Positions 1 to 5,758 of a stretch of DNA of 5,758 bases are shown here, piece by piece (the first letter of the stretch is position 1; the number at the start of each line of letters is the position of its first letter). The notes beneath the pieces were generated by a model, which saw only the letters and a program-made list of their open reading frames with translations, did not search any database and was not told the origin of the DNA. Made by a program: the position numbers and the translations under genes. This DNA comes from Bacteroidetes bacterium UBA7692. GTDB lineage: Bacteria; Bacteroidota; Bacteroidia; Chitinophagales; LD1. Location: assembly GCA_002482725.1 (NCBI GenBank), contig DLGO01000015.1, forward strand, positions 13,737-19,494, written 5' to 3'.

Positions 1-1027
1 AGCCGCCCACGCTGCTTAGGGTGTCGTAATAGATGCCCGTACTGCTGTAAGTGTTGGTGCCTACTGTTACCTGGCTGCCATAGCATAGCGTTTGCGCTAC
101 AGAATCCTTAATGGCCGAGTTTACTGTCAGGTTTAGTATTTGTATGCTATCGCAGCCTCCCGGTGTGCTTATTGTATCGCGGTATATGCCTGTGGTACTA
201 TAGGTGTTGCTGCCTATAGTAATGCTCTGCCCTGTACAAATGGTGCGCGCTACTGAATCCCTTTTGCCTGCAACTACCTGTAGGTTTAGAATATAAATGC
301 TGTCGCAGCCACCTGCAGTGGACAAGGTATCGCGGTAAACACCTGTGGTGGAGTAGGTGTTGCTGCCCACAGTAACGCTTTGGCCCGGGCAAATTGTTCT
401 TGCTACCGAATCTTTTAAAGCAGGGCGCACATACAGCACTATGATACGAAAACTGTCGCAGCCTCCTGCAGTTTTATATTGAATGGAATAGCTGCCCGAA
501 ACGGCGAGCACATGGGTATCTGCCACCAGGCTCTGACCTGCGCATATAGTGTCCATTTCCACACTAAACAGCGTGGGTGTGAATGTAAGGCGGAACACCA
601 GCACAGTATCGCAGTTTATCCCTTGCACTGTGTCGTAATATATGCCCTGTTGCGTATATGTATTGCCATTGAACACCGAATTACGGCCAGGGCAAATAGT
701 ATCGTAAGCATATCTGTAGAGCGTTTGCTTATAAGAAAGTTGAAACACCACTACCGTATCGCACTGTATGGTTTGAATGGTATCGTAGTAAGTGCCCTGC
801 TGTGTGTATGTTTTGCCAAGAAATACCATGCTGTAACCTGCACAAACAGAATCGAATGCATACCTATACAATGTTGGCCTTTGGCTAAGCCTGAAAACTA
901 TTACGCTGTCGCATTGTGCTGTTGGTATGGTGTCGTAGTAGGTGCCGGGCTGCGAATAGGTATTGCCGCGGAAAACTATGCTGCGTCCCGCGCATACGGT
1001 GTCGTAGTGGTAAGAGGTGCCCAGAAA
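1..1027 (-). repeat. Tandem coding repeats, 150/153 bp (50/51 aa), six full copies plus one cut by the edge
   Basis: Read on the minus strand, copies are R1 1027-878, R2 877-728, R3 727-578 (50 aa each), R4 577-425, R5 424-272, R6 271-119 (51 aa each) and R7 118-1 (cut). Each complete copy has two cysteines, at about residue 12 (motif T-I/V-C-x-G) and residue 39/40 (motif C-D-S/T), plus Gly28 and Tyr30; most also have NTY near 22-24 and Y-x-D-T near 30-33. R5 and R6 share about 38 of 51 residues. R1-R3 form one subtype (Y-R-Y-A linkers, VFR/VFQ near the end) and R5-R7 another (DSVA starts, LNL ends). The third codon positions differ between copies, so the array is old rather than freshly duplicated. 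The conserved Cys pair suggests one disulfide per repeat (inference). Confidence 0.9.
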
Positions 1028-3259
1028 TGTAAGTGTATAGGTGCCTTTTATGGTGTCGGTGCAGTTATTTACGCTTACTATTTTGCTGATGTAGTAAGTT
1101 CCATAATCCGTAGCCAGCACCGGCTTCATGCGCAGCGTATCGCCTGTATAGGTGCTGCCATTGGGGCGCGTCCATATATATTTGGCGTAGGGCGAATGTT
1201 CTGCTATCAGCAGGGCGCTGTCGGCCGCGCAGCTGGGGCCTATTTTTACAATGGGTTTAAAAGCCAGCGTATCTACATAAAAAGTAAAAGTGCGGGCAAA
1301 GCCGCAGGTATCGCTTATGCGCGCTACATACGTGCCGGGCTGCGTTAGCTTAAAGAAATTGGAGGGTTGTACTGCAGCGGTTTGCGGTCCGCTGATGATC
1401 TCGTACTTATATGGTGGAACCCCCTTGCTGCTATCGGGTTGCAGACCTACATTCACGGTGCCATTGCATTTTATCTGAGTGGCATATGCTATCAGTGGCT
1501 GCTCATAAGGCGGAATGTAGATAGAGTCCCATATTATCTGGCAGCCCTTGTTGTTTATTTTGGTAGGGTTATTGACAGAGTAGTAGTTGAGACTTACAAG
1601 GTACCAGTCAAAATTCAGGTTGCGTATAGTGTCTCTTGGTGTTTTGGTAAACAGCTTGTTGCCGTAGGTGTTGTTGTGCAGTTGTGCATTGGAGCGTACA
1701 TCGTAAGTTAAAGCAATGGAGTTTTGCCCGGGGCAGCCTTTGATGTACGATAGCATATAGCTATCGCTGCCAACATTGGCCTTGGTTATGGTAAAGGAAT
1801 CGGTAATGGAATTACCGCAGGTATCGTACACGCGGTAGTGATAGGTGCCCGGACCAAAATTGGTAATTTCTACCCCATAGTCTATGCTGCCGGTGCCAGT
1901 GCTGTATTGCCCTGCCGTTATTTTTTGGGGATAGGCTATGGTGTCGGTGTAAGTAAAATGTGGTTTGGTACTGCCAATGGTTGTAGGGCCGGAAAGCAAT
2001 TCGAATACCGGCCGTGAGCTATAGAAATCTTTCCAATGCGCCTCGAACTGTGCGGTTGAATCGCGGCAATGGTCCGAAGTTATTTTTTTGCTGAATGTAG
2101 GTGTCGGCTGAACCGGCCATTGTATATCTCTGGTGTAATTATTACCGCACTCGTCGCGGATGTTTATGCGGTATAGCTGACCCGGCAGCAGGGCAGGAGA
2201 CATAATGGGAAATGAGTAGCCACTGGTGTCGGTTATTTTTACAGAATCTATAAAAGCGCCCGTAGCAGGATTAGTAGCCTTGATGTAAACAGGCAGGTGG
2301 AAAGTGGTGGGGTTGTAAGAAGGGGTGATGGTTACCGGAGTAAGGCCGAAGGTGGCTTTGTATTTAAGTTTGCACGAATCGAATACACCTGTAAAGTTGT
2401 AGGTAGGATTAAATACCGTAAGGGTATTTGGCTTGTAGAAGCTGTTGCCGCAGGCATCGGTTATGGTTACATTTACGTAATCGCCATAAGTAACACCGCC
2501 CACTACTTCAGCAAGTTCAGGGTACCAGCCACCATACGATATATTGGTAATAACGTGCTGGTAGCTGCCGTTTTTGGTATCTATTTTTATGGTATATGGC
2601 CTGGCAAAGTTACCATTGGTTACAAACAGCTGAATCATTAACCGCACGCTATCGCACTTGAACATGCGGTTGTTAATTGAGGTAATCCTGAAAGTGTGGT
2701 CCAGGTCAGAGAGCGTAACATACCGCGTGGCAAAGCTTTGGCAGGAGTCCAGCTGTTGCAGCTTGTAATTGCCTGCAACAAGGTTTTTGAAGCTGTCGCT
2801 TGGCTGGGTGGTGCTGATATTGGTGGCCAGATCGGTAAGTACCCATGTAAAAGGTGCCTTGCCTTTGTTGAGCGCATTGCCAACAATAACACCCGATGCA
2901 TCGCCGGGGCAAAAAGGATCTTTGAAAGTTGGTGCAAAGTCCGGGAATGTATAATTGCCTGTAACGGTAACAGATACCGTAGCTGTATCGTTGCTGAAAT
3001 TGGTAACCATAACTTGGTATGCACCTGCAGGCAAGCCGCCAAACTGGTTGCCGCTTTGTTTTGGACGAATATCGGGGCCGGTTACTATGGCATACAACAT
3101 AGCAGAAGGGCTGGTAGCATAGGTTGTTATGGTGCCATCGTTGGCGCAATTACTGCGTTCGGCCACTACAGAGTCTACTACAATAGCTGAATACCCCTTG
3201 CCAGCCCATAGGGCAAGCAACAGAATAATCAACAATTTGGAAGCAGAAATGAATCTCAT
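1..3259 (-). CDS. Large secreted modular repeat protein (probable T9SS-exported surface/adhesin-like protein), C-terminus outside window
   Basis: The frame from ATG at 3259 stays open for 1086 codons to the window edge, so this is a real, incomplete gene. Residues 1-24 form a signal peptide (MRF, then a Leu/Ile-rich core, cleavage likely after GKGYS). Residues 26-100 and 105-185 resemble SprB-type repeats (CxGDxSG, then LxAGxYxL). Residues 195-744 hold six more beta-rich modules, each with a cysteine pair (202/270, 296/371, 398/481, 509/573, 598/652, 677/733); four carry a D-x-C-G motif at 268, 369, 479 and 650. Residues 672-744 look Ig/PKD-like (YIW, PNG, DYGTYY). From residue 745 a tandem 50/51-residue repeat array begins. 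Such proteins in Bacteroidota usually end in a T9SS sorting or gliding-associated domain and sit on or outside the outer membrane; that end is not visible, so export route and adhesive role are inferred. No catalytic motif was seen. The start is fixed by the signal peptide; no clear ribosome-binding site precedes it. Confidence 0.9.
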   Translation of the reverse strand, partial: MRFISASKLLIILLLALWAGKGYSAIVVDSVVAERSNCANDGTITTYATSPSAMLYAIVTGPDIRPKQSGNQFGGLPAGAYQVMVTNFSNDTATVSVTVTGNYTFPDFAPTFKDPFCPGDASGVIVGNALNKGKAPFTWVLTDLATNISTTQPSDSFKNLVAGNYKLQQLDSCQSFATRYVTLSDLDHTFRITSINNRMFKCDSVRLMIQLFVTNGNFARPYTIKIDTKNGSYQHVITNISYGGWYPELAEVVGGVTYGDYVNVTITDACGNSFYKPNTLTVFNPTYNFTGVFDSCKLKYKATFGLTPVTITPSYNPTTFHLPVYIKATNPATGAFIDSVKITDTSGYSFPIMSPALLPGQLYRINIRDECGNNYTRDIQWPVQPTPTFSKKITSDHCRDSTAQFEAHWKDFYSSRPVFELLSGPTTIGSTKPHFTYTDTIAYPQKITAGQYSTGTGSIDYGVEITNFGPGTYHYRVYDTCGNSITDSFTITKANVGSDSYMLSYIKGCPGQNSIALTYDVRSNAQLHNNTYGNKLFTKTPRDTIRNLNFDWYLVSLNYYSVNNPTKINNKGCQIIWDSIYIPPYEQPLIAYATQIKCNGTVNVGLQPDSSKGVPPYKYEIISGPQTAAVQPSNFFKLTQPGTYVARISDTCGFARTFTFYVDTLAFKPIVKIGPSCAADSALLIAEHSPYAKYIWTRPNGSTYTGDTLRMKPVLATDYGTYYISKIVSVNNCTDTIKGTYTLTFLGTSYHYDTVCAGRSIVFRGNTYSQPGTYYDTIPTAQCDSVIVFRLSQRPTLYRYAFDSVCAGYSMVFLGKTYTQQGTYYDTIQTIQCDTVVVFQLSYKQTLYRYAYDTICPGRNSVFNGNTYTQQGIYYDTVQGINCDTVLVFRLTFTPTLFSVEMDTICAGQSLVADTHVLAVSGSYSIQYKTAGGCDSFRIIVLYVRPALKDSVARTICPGQSVTVGSNTYSTTGVYRDTLSTAGGCDSIYILNLQVVAGKRDSVARTICTGQSITIGSNTYSTTGIYRDTISTPGGCDSIQILNLTVNSAIKDSVAQTLCYGSQVTVGTNTYSSTGIYYDTLSSVGG

Positions 3260-3263
3260 AATC

Positions 3264-3271
3264 CAAACATA
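3264..3271 (-). promoter_or_regulatory. Possible -7 box (TATGTTTG) of the large surface-protein gene
   Basis: On the minus strand TATGTTTG matches the Bacteroidota -7 consensus TAnnTTTG exactly. It ends only 4 bases before the ATG, so a transcript starting from it would be leaderless or nearly so. No TTG sits at the expected -33 distance. It may be chance; no better TAnnTTTG match was found in the rest of the spacer up to the terminator. Confidence 0.2.
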
Positions 3272-3313
3272 CGGTACTGTATAGGGATAGATATGGGTTT
3301 GTTTGTGTTTTTG

Positions 3314-3381
3314 TACATGTTCAGTGGTTTCTTTATTGGTGTATCTATATATGTTTTTGAATTAATAGTTTTACATGTTCA
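3314..3381. repeat. Direct repeat TACATGTTCA in the leader region of the large gene
   Basis: TACATGTTCA occurs at 3314-3323 and again at 3372-3381, each followed by GTG or AGTG, with starts 58 bp apart. The core ACATGT is itself palindromic. The pair lies 55-122 bp upstream of the large gene's start, where a regulator could bind. The repeat is seen directly; the operator role is a guess. Confidence 0.4.
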
Positions 3382-3444
3382 AGTGAAATTTAAAACTGCT
3401 TGCTTCGCTAATTTATTAACAAGTTTTTACTAAGTTTTTCAATT

Positions 3445-3482
3445 AAAAAAAGGAAGCATAATCTTTCAATCATGCTTCCTTT
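3445..3482 (-). terminator. Intrinsic terminator downstream of the GNAT gene
   Basis: The arms AAAGGAAGCAT (3449-3459) and ATGCTTCCTTT (3472-3482) are a perfect 11-bp inverted repeat around a 12-nt loop. On the minus strand the hairpin is followed by a run of seven T (complement of 3445-3451). It starts 27 bp after the acetyltransferase stop codon, so it should end that transcript before the large surface-protein gene. On the plus strand only three T at the end of the arm follow, so it is not clearly bidirectional. Confidence 0.88.
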
Positions 3483-3509
3483 ACGAATTATTTAAACCAA
3501 AACTATTTT

Positions 3510-4064
3510 CTACAAATCCTTCAACATCCAGATATCGCAGCCGAAGTGGCCTGTGTTCCCAAGTGGAGCTTTCAGTAATTTGAAACCTGCTTTCTCGTAA
3601 ATGGAGATTGCCTTTTTTAATTCGGGCATTGTTTCGAGGTACATTTTTTCGAAGCCGAAGTGGCCTGCGGTTTCTATGCATTTTTCTATCAACTGCTGAC
3701 CGATACCTGTACCACGTGCTTGAGGCAGCAGGTACATTTTTACCAGTTCGCAGCAGCCCTCGGGCAAGCCGCTCGTGGGGTATATGCCTGCTCCTCCTAC
3801 TACCTCGCCGTCCAATACTGCTACAAAATATTGTGCGCATGGCTGACCAAAAAGCTCGTACAAGGCGTCGGTGGTTTTGTCGAAGTATACTGTGCCGGGG
3901 TGGTTGGCACCAAACTCTTCGAGCGTGTCGCGAATAATGCCTGCCAGTACCTGATTATCATCGGGGCGAATGGTGCGTATTTCGACTTGCTCTGATGGCA
4001 GACCGGAAGGTGAAAATGATGCTTCCAGCATGTTAATTAATTGGGGTGAATGCAACTGTACCAT
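3510..4064 (-). CDS. GNAT family N-acetyltransferase
   Basis: This 184-residue cytoplasmic enzyme should move an acetyl group from acetyl-CoA to an amine; the acceptor cannot be told from sequence. The GNAT fold begins around residue 27 (VEIRTIRPDD). Beta4 is YFVAVLDGEVVGGAGIYP (79-96). Motif A is KMYLLPQARGTGIG (109-122), with the pyrophosphate-binding Q/R-x-x-G-x-G signature at Gln115, Gly118 and Gly120. Motif B is AISIYEKAGF (152-161) with the usual Tyr156. About 26 residues precede the domain, which is long for the family; Met12 (start at 4031) is an alternative, and neither start has a clear ribosome-binding site. It is followed by its own terminator and lies 205 bp downstream of the lipoprotein gene, so it is probably monocistronic or weakly coupled. 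No link in function to its neighbours is apparent. Confidence 0.93.
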   Translation of the reverse strand: MVQLHSPQLINMLEASFSPSGLPSEQVEIRTIRPDDNQVLAGIIRDTLEEFGANHPGTVYFDKTTDALYELFGQPCAQYFVAVLDGEVVGGAGIYPTSGLPEGCCELVKMYLLPQARGTGIGQQLIEKCIETAGHFGFEKMYLETMPELKKAISIYEKAGFKLLKAPLGNTGHFGCDIWMLKDL

Positions 4065-4166
4065 GTTCTGTTTTACAATCTCTTTTTTAGAGGGCTCTCG
4101 TTCCCTGTTTGTGAAAGAATTATTTTAATAAGAAAAAGCTGTCTGAAGGCTATTTCTTCGGATTTT

Positions 4167-4243
4167 AAAAGTAGGGTGATTTATAATCAATAGCTGTTAA
4201 AATTTTTCCGCATCATCTAACATCTTCAATATAAACCACCCTA
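4167..4243 (-). terminator. Long imperfect hairpin between lipoprotein and GNAT genes, possible terminator
   Basis: TAGGGTGATTTATA (4172-4185) and TATAAACCACCCTA (4230-4243) pair at 13 of 14 positions across a 44-nt spacer; the one mismatch becomes a G-T type wobble in the minus-strand RNA. Read on the minus strand, the stem comes 26 bp after the lipoprotein stop and is followed by C and four T. That suits a transcript end, but the loop is long and the T tract short. It could instead be an RNA-processing hairpin or a remnant of a small inverted-repeat element. Confidence 0.4.
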
Positions 4244-4269
4244 TAATCTTTAAATGAGATTTTTAAATA

Positions 4270-5229
4270 CTACAGCGCATTTGCCAACTGGTCTATCTCT
4301 GCCTTGGTTTTGGCGGTGAAGGTGATAGGTAAAACCTGATTTGCTATGATAGTAGTGGCGGTTGATGACCAGTACATTTGCCCGTTGCGCTCTGCTATTG
4401 CTACCACCAGTATTTGTGTGCCGATAGGAATATTGTTGCTGTGGTCTACTTCGAACGTGTGCGCAGCTGCATCAAAGTAGCCAAGGCGTGCGGCGGTGCT
4501 TTCGTTCTGGAATACTACGTAAACTGCTGTGTTGGAGTCAACGTATTCTATAGGCGTTTGCACTTTGAAAGTAGTATTGTTAGCGCTGCTGTAGAAGCGG
4601 TCGAAGTTTGACCAGCCAAGAGAGTCCAAATTATAAGCATAACCTGCAACTCCTGTGCTGCCACCGTTAAAGGTATCCTTTACTGCAACTTGCTGGCCTT
4701 GTCCTTCTTCTGTCCAGTCAAGGCTGCCGTCGGCTTCTGTTTTACCGGTAAAGAATCCCATGGCTGCATCACCATTTGTTACAGGTTTAAACGCTGTTAC
4801 TCTTTTGCCCGGGGCCAGTTTCAGCTTGCTGCCGTTTTGTTCGGCTTCTATCAGGAACTCCCCGCCAGATATCAGGAATTTGCCCTGAGATGTAGTAGGT
4901 GCATTGTTCAATACCATTTTGCCTTTGGTGTTGATTTCGGTAAGGCTGATATTTACAGTACCTGTAACTGCTGTGCCACTAAGGGTGATGAAAGCGTTGG
5001 CAGGAAATGTAAGGGAAAGACCTTCGGCACCTGTAACGGAGCCGCCTGTGGTACCACTTACAGTAAACGCCTGTGGAGCGGATTTGAACTGGCTAAGTGC
5101 TGTAGCAATATTGCCGGTTTCTGTATTTTGTTTTACTTCATCTTTTTTGCAGGAAGATAGTGTAGAGCCAAGGATAAGGATGGCGATAAGCATTCTGGAT
5201 GCTGTAAGGATTGATCTTGTCGTTTTCAT
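4270..5229 (-). CDS. Lipoprotein of unknown function, probably surface or outer-membrane anchored
   Basis: This 319-residue protein has a type II signal peptide: basic N-terminus, hydrophobic core at 13-23, and lipobox L-S-S-C with the lipidated cysteine at 27, which is the only cysteine in the protein. The residues after it are K-K-D-E, which contains K-D-E like the K-(D/E)2 lipoprotein export signal described in Capnocytophaga, so surface exposure is possible (inference). Residues 60-141 form a beta-rich module (GGSVTGAEGL, LTFPANAF, VTGTVNISLTEI, SGGEFLIEA, LKLAPGK) that looks loosely ZU5-like. Residues 204-212 read LGWSNFDRF, a motif I associate with uncharacterised Bacteroidota lipoproteins. 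The remainder (220-305) is beta-strand rich. No enzymatic motif was seen. It is transcribed from a TAnnTTTG-type promoter 30 bp upstream and is divergent from lgt. The start is supported by the signal peptide and the promoter position. Confidence 0.9.
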   Translation of the reverse strand: MKTTRSILTASRMLIAILILGSTLSSCKKDEVKQNTETGNIATALSQFKSAPQAFTVSGTTGGSVTGAEGLSLTFPANAFITLSGTAVTGTVNISLTEINTKGKMVLNNAPTTSQGKFLISGGEFLIEAEQNGSKLKLAPGKRVTAFKPVTNGDAAMGFFTGKTEADGSLDWTEEGQGQQVAVKDTFNGGSTGVAGYAYNLDSLGWSNFDRFYSSANNTTFKVQTPIEYVDSNTAVYVVFQNESTAARLGYFDAAAHTFEVDHSNNIPIGTQILVVAIAERNGQMYWSSTATTIIANQVLPITFTAKTKAEIDQLANAL

Positions 5230-5258
5230 AACTTTATATTTTAAGTGATTGAATGGTA

Positions 5259-5286
5259 CAAATGTATTTTGCTGTTTGTTCGCAAA
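5259..5286 (-). promoter_or_regulatory. Bacteroidota-type promoter of the lipoprotein gene
   Basis: On the minus strand TACATTTG (5266-5259) matches the -7 consensus TAnnTTTG exactly. TTTG at 5286-5283 could serve as the -33 element, though the 16-bp gap is a little short for the usual spacing. Transcription would begin near 5255, giving a short A/T-rich leader of about 25 bases with no Shine-Dalgarno site, which is normal for this phylum. Confidence 0.6.
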
Positions 5287-5304
5287 CTTTTGTTTGTATG
5301 CCTG

Positions 5305-5390
5305 TTCTTACCTGCTCACATGAGTAGTGCACCCATGCAACCTTTACTGCTGATAGTTTAGGTTTAAGTATTTTATTTCTTACCTGCCCA
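5305..5390. repeat. Direct repeat TTCTTACCTGC(T/C)CA in the divergent spacer
   Basis: TTCTTACCTGCTCA (5305-5318) and TTCTTACCTGCCCA (5377-5390) agree at 13 of 14 bases, with starts 72 bp apart. Both lie between the divergent lipoprotein and lgt genes, just upstream of the lipoprotein promoter. Apart from this pair and the promoters, the 5230-5488 spacer shows nothing else I can support. A regulator-binding role is a guess. Confidence 0.4.
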
Positions 5391-5474
5391 AAAAAATAAA
5401 TGGAGGAATTTGTAATGTGTTTGCCTAGCTGTGATGTGCTTGCGCGTGTGGTGGTGTGGCAAATTTTCAATGCT

Positions 5475-5482
5475 TATATTTG
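5475..5482 (+). promoter_or_regulatory. Possible -7 box (TATATTTG) of lgt
   Basis: TATATTTG fits TAnnTTTG exactly and ends 6 bases before the lgt ATG, so any transcript from it would have almost no leader. No TTG lies at the expected -33 distance (the nearest upstream TTG, 5440-5442, is about 32 bp from the box). The match may be chance in AT-rich DNA, with the true promoter further upstream. Confidence 0.3.
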
Positions 5483-5488
5483 TGGTAC

Positions 5489-5758
5489 ATGCACTCATTG
5501 CTCTTCATCAACTGGAATCCAAACCCTGTAGCCATCGACTTAGGCTTTTGGCAAATTAAGTGGTACGGCCTTATGTGGTCGTTTTCGATATTATTCTCTT
5601 TTCTGATGGGGCTGTGGATGTGCCGCAGGGAGCATAAGGACTCGGAGAAGCTTACGGATATGATCATCTACATTTTCCTGTTTGCCCTGGTGGGTGCGCG
5701 GTTGATGCAGGTGGTGTATTACCAGCCGGCACATTTTTGGGCGCACCCGGAACAGATA
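5489..5758 (+). CDS. lgt: Prolipoprotein diacylglyceryl transferase (Lgt), N-terminal 90 residues, cut by window edge
   Basis: Lgt is an inner-membrane enzyme that transfers diacylglyceryl from phosphatidylglycerol to the lipobox cysteine of prolipoproteins, the first step of lipoprotein maturation. The visible part matches the family in order: INWNPNPVAIDLG (7-19), the W-Y-G signature at 25-27 with Tyr26 at the same number as the essential Tyr26 of E. coli Lgt, a first membrane helix at about 27-45, a basic/acidic loop (CRREHKDSEKL), a second helix at about 57-77 ending in GAR (69-71), and the aromatic YYQPAHFWAHPEQI (77-90). The family usually has about 260-290 residues, so some two thirds, including the catalytic His-Gly region, lies beyond the edge. 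The ATG at 5489 places INWNP at the usual distance from the N-terminus. Gly-Tyr of the common GARLGYV/GARLGHV is Met-Gln here, probably tolerated variation. Confidence 0.93.
   Translation, partial: MHSLLFINWNPNPVAIDLGFWQIKWYGLMWSFSILFSFLMGLWMCRREHKDSEKLTDMIIYIFLFALVGARLMQVVYYQPAHFWAHPEQI

Noticed and set aside
1..1027. DNA repeats considered as a CRISPR array
   Set aside because: The repeats are adjacent 150/153-bp coding units with no unique spacers, and the reading frame runs through them.
479..1348. A 289-codon plus-strand open frame opposite the repeat array
   Set aside because: It is antisense to a clearly coding, repeat-structured minus-strand frame; its openness follows from the repeated codon pattern of that gene, its protein lacks any domain, and it has no start signal.
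2638..3190. Several overlapping open frames of 114-164 codons on both strands inside the large gene
   Set aside because: All are in other frames of the signal-peptide-bearing 1086-codon gene and give low-complexity, unstructured translations.
3256..3270. A four-codon frame (ATG TTT GGA TTA TGA) overlapping the large gene's start codon
   Set aside because: Could be an upstream translational coupler, but such short frames are common by chance and nothing else supports it.
3608..3995. Plus-strand open frames opposite the acetyltransferase
   Set aside because: The minus-strand frame carries clear GNAT motifs A and B; the opposite frames show none.
4655..5248. Plus-strand open frames opposite the lipoprotein gene
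   Set aside because: Shadows of a minus-strand gene with signal peptide, lipobox and promoter; no family resemblance.
5234..5470. A 78-codon minus-strand frame in the divergent spacer
   Set aside because: It covers the lipoprotein promoter, has no start signal, no recognisable domain and unusual composition; likely chance.
5467..5667. A 66-codon minus-strand frame opposite lgt
   Set aside because: Antisense to the recognisable Lgt N-terminus.

Overview
The window looks like chromosomal DNA of a Bacteroidota bacterium, most likely of the Chitinophagaceae/Chitinophagales type (inference). The reasons are a giant secreted repeat protein of the gliding/type IX secretion (T9SS) adhesin style, a SusD-like-era lipobox protein with a lysine/acidic stretch after the lipid cysteine, matches to the Bacteroidota -7 promoter box TAnnTTTG, absence of clear Shine-Dalgarno sites, and A-rich leaders. 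No RNA gene, insertion sequence, CRISPR array or phage gene was seen.

Layout. Positions 1-3259 (minus strand) are one uninterrupted reading frame of at least 1086 codons that runs off the left edge. It encodes a signal peptide, about eight cysteine-paired beta-sandwich-like modules, and then a tandem array of 50/51-residue repeats whose end lies outside the window. Positions 3260-3509 are AT-rich spacer with a 10-bp direct repeat and a strong intrinsic terminator. Positions 3510-4064 (minus) are a GNAT acetyltransferase. A 205-bp spacer with a long imperfect hairpin follows. Positions 4270-5229 (minus) are a lipoprotein of unknown function with a recognisable Bacteroidota-type promoter. A 259-bp divergent spacer (5230-5488) leads to the first 90 codons of lgt (plus strand, 5489 to the right edge), which encodes prolipoprotein diacylglyceryl transferase.

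How the genes relate. The three minus-strand genes probably form separate transcription units: a terminator separates the acetyltransferase from the large surface protein, and a hairpin lies between the lipoprotein and the acetyltransferase. Lgt would lipidate the neighbouring lipoprotein, but it lipidates every lipoprotein in the cell, so the adjacency need not mean a dedicated pair. I see no convincing new multi-gene system. The most interesting content is the internal architecture of the large secreted protein and the possible leaderless starts.
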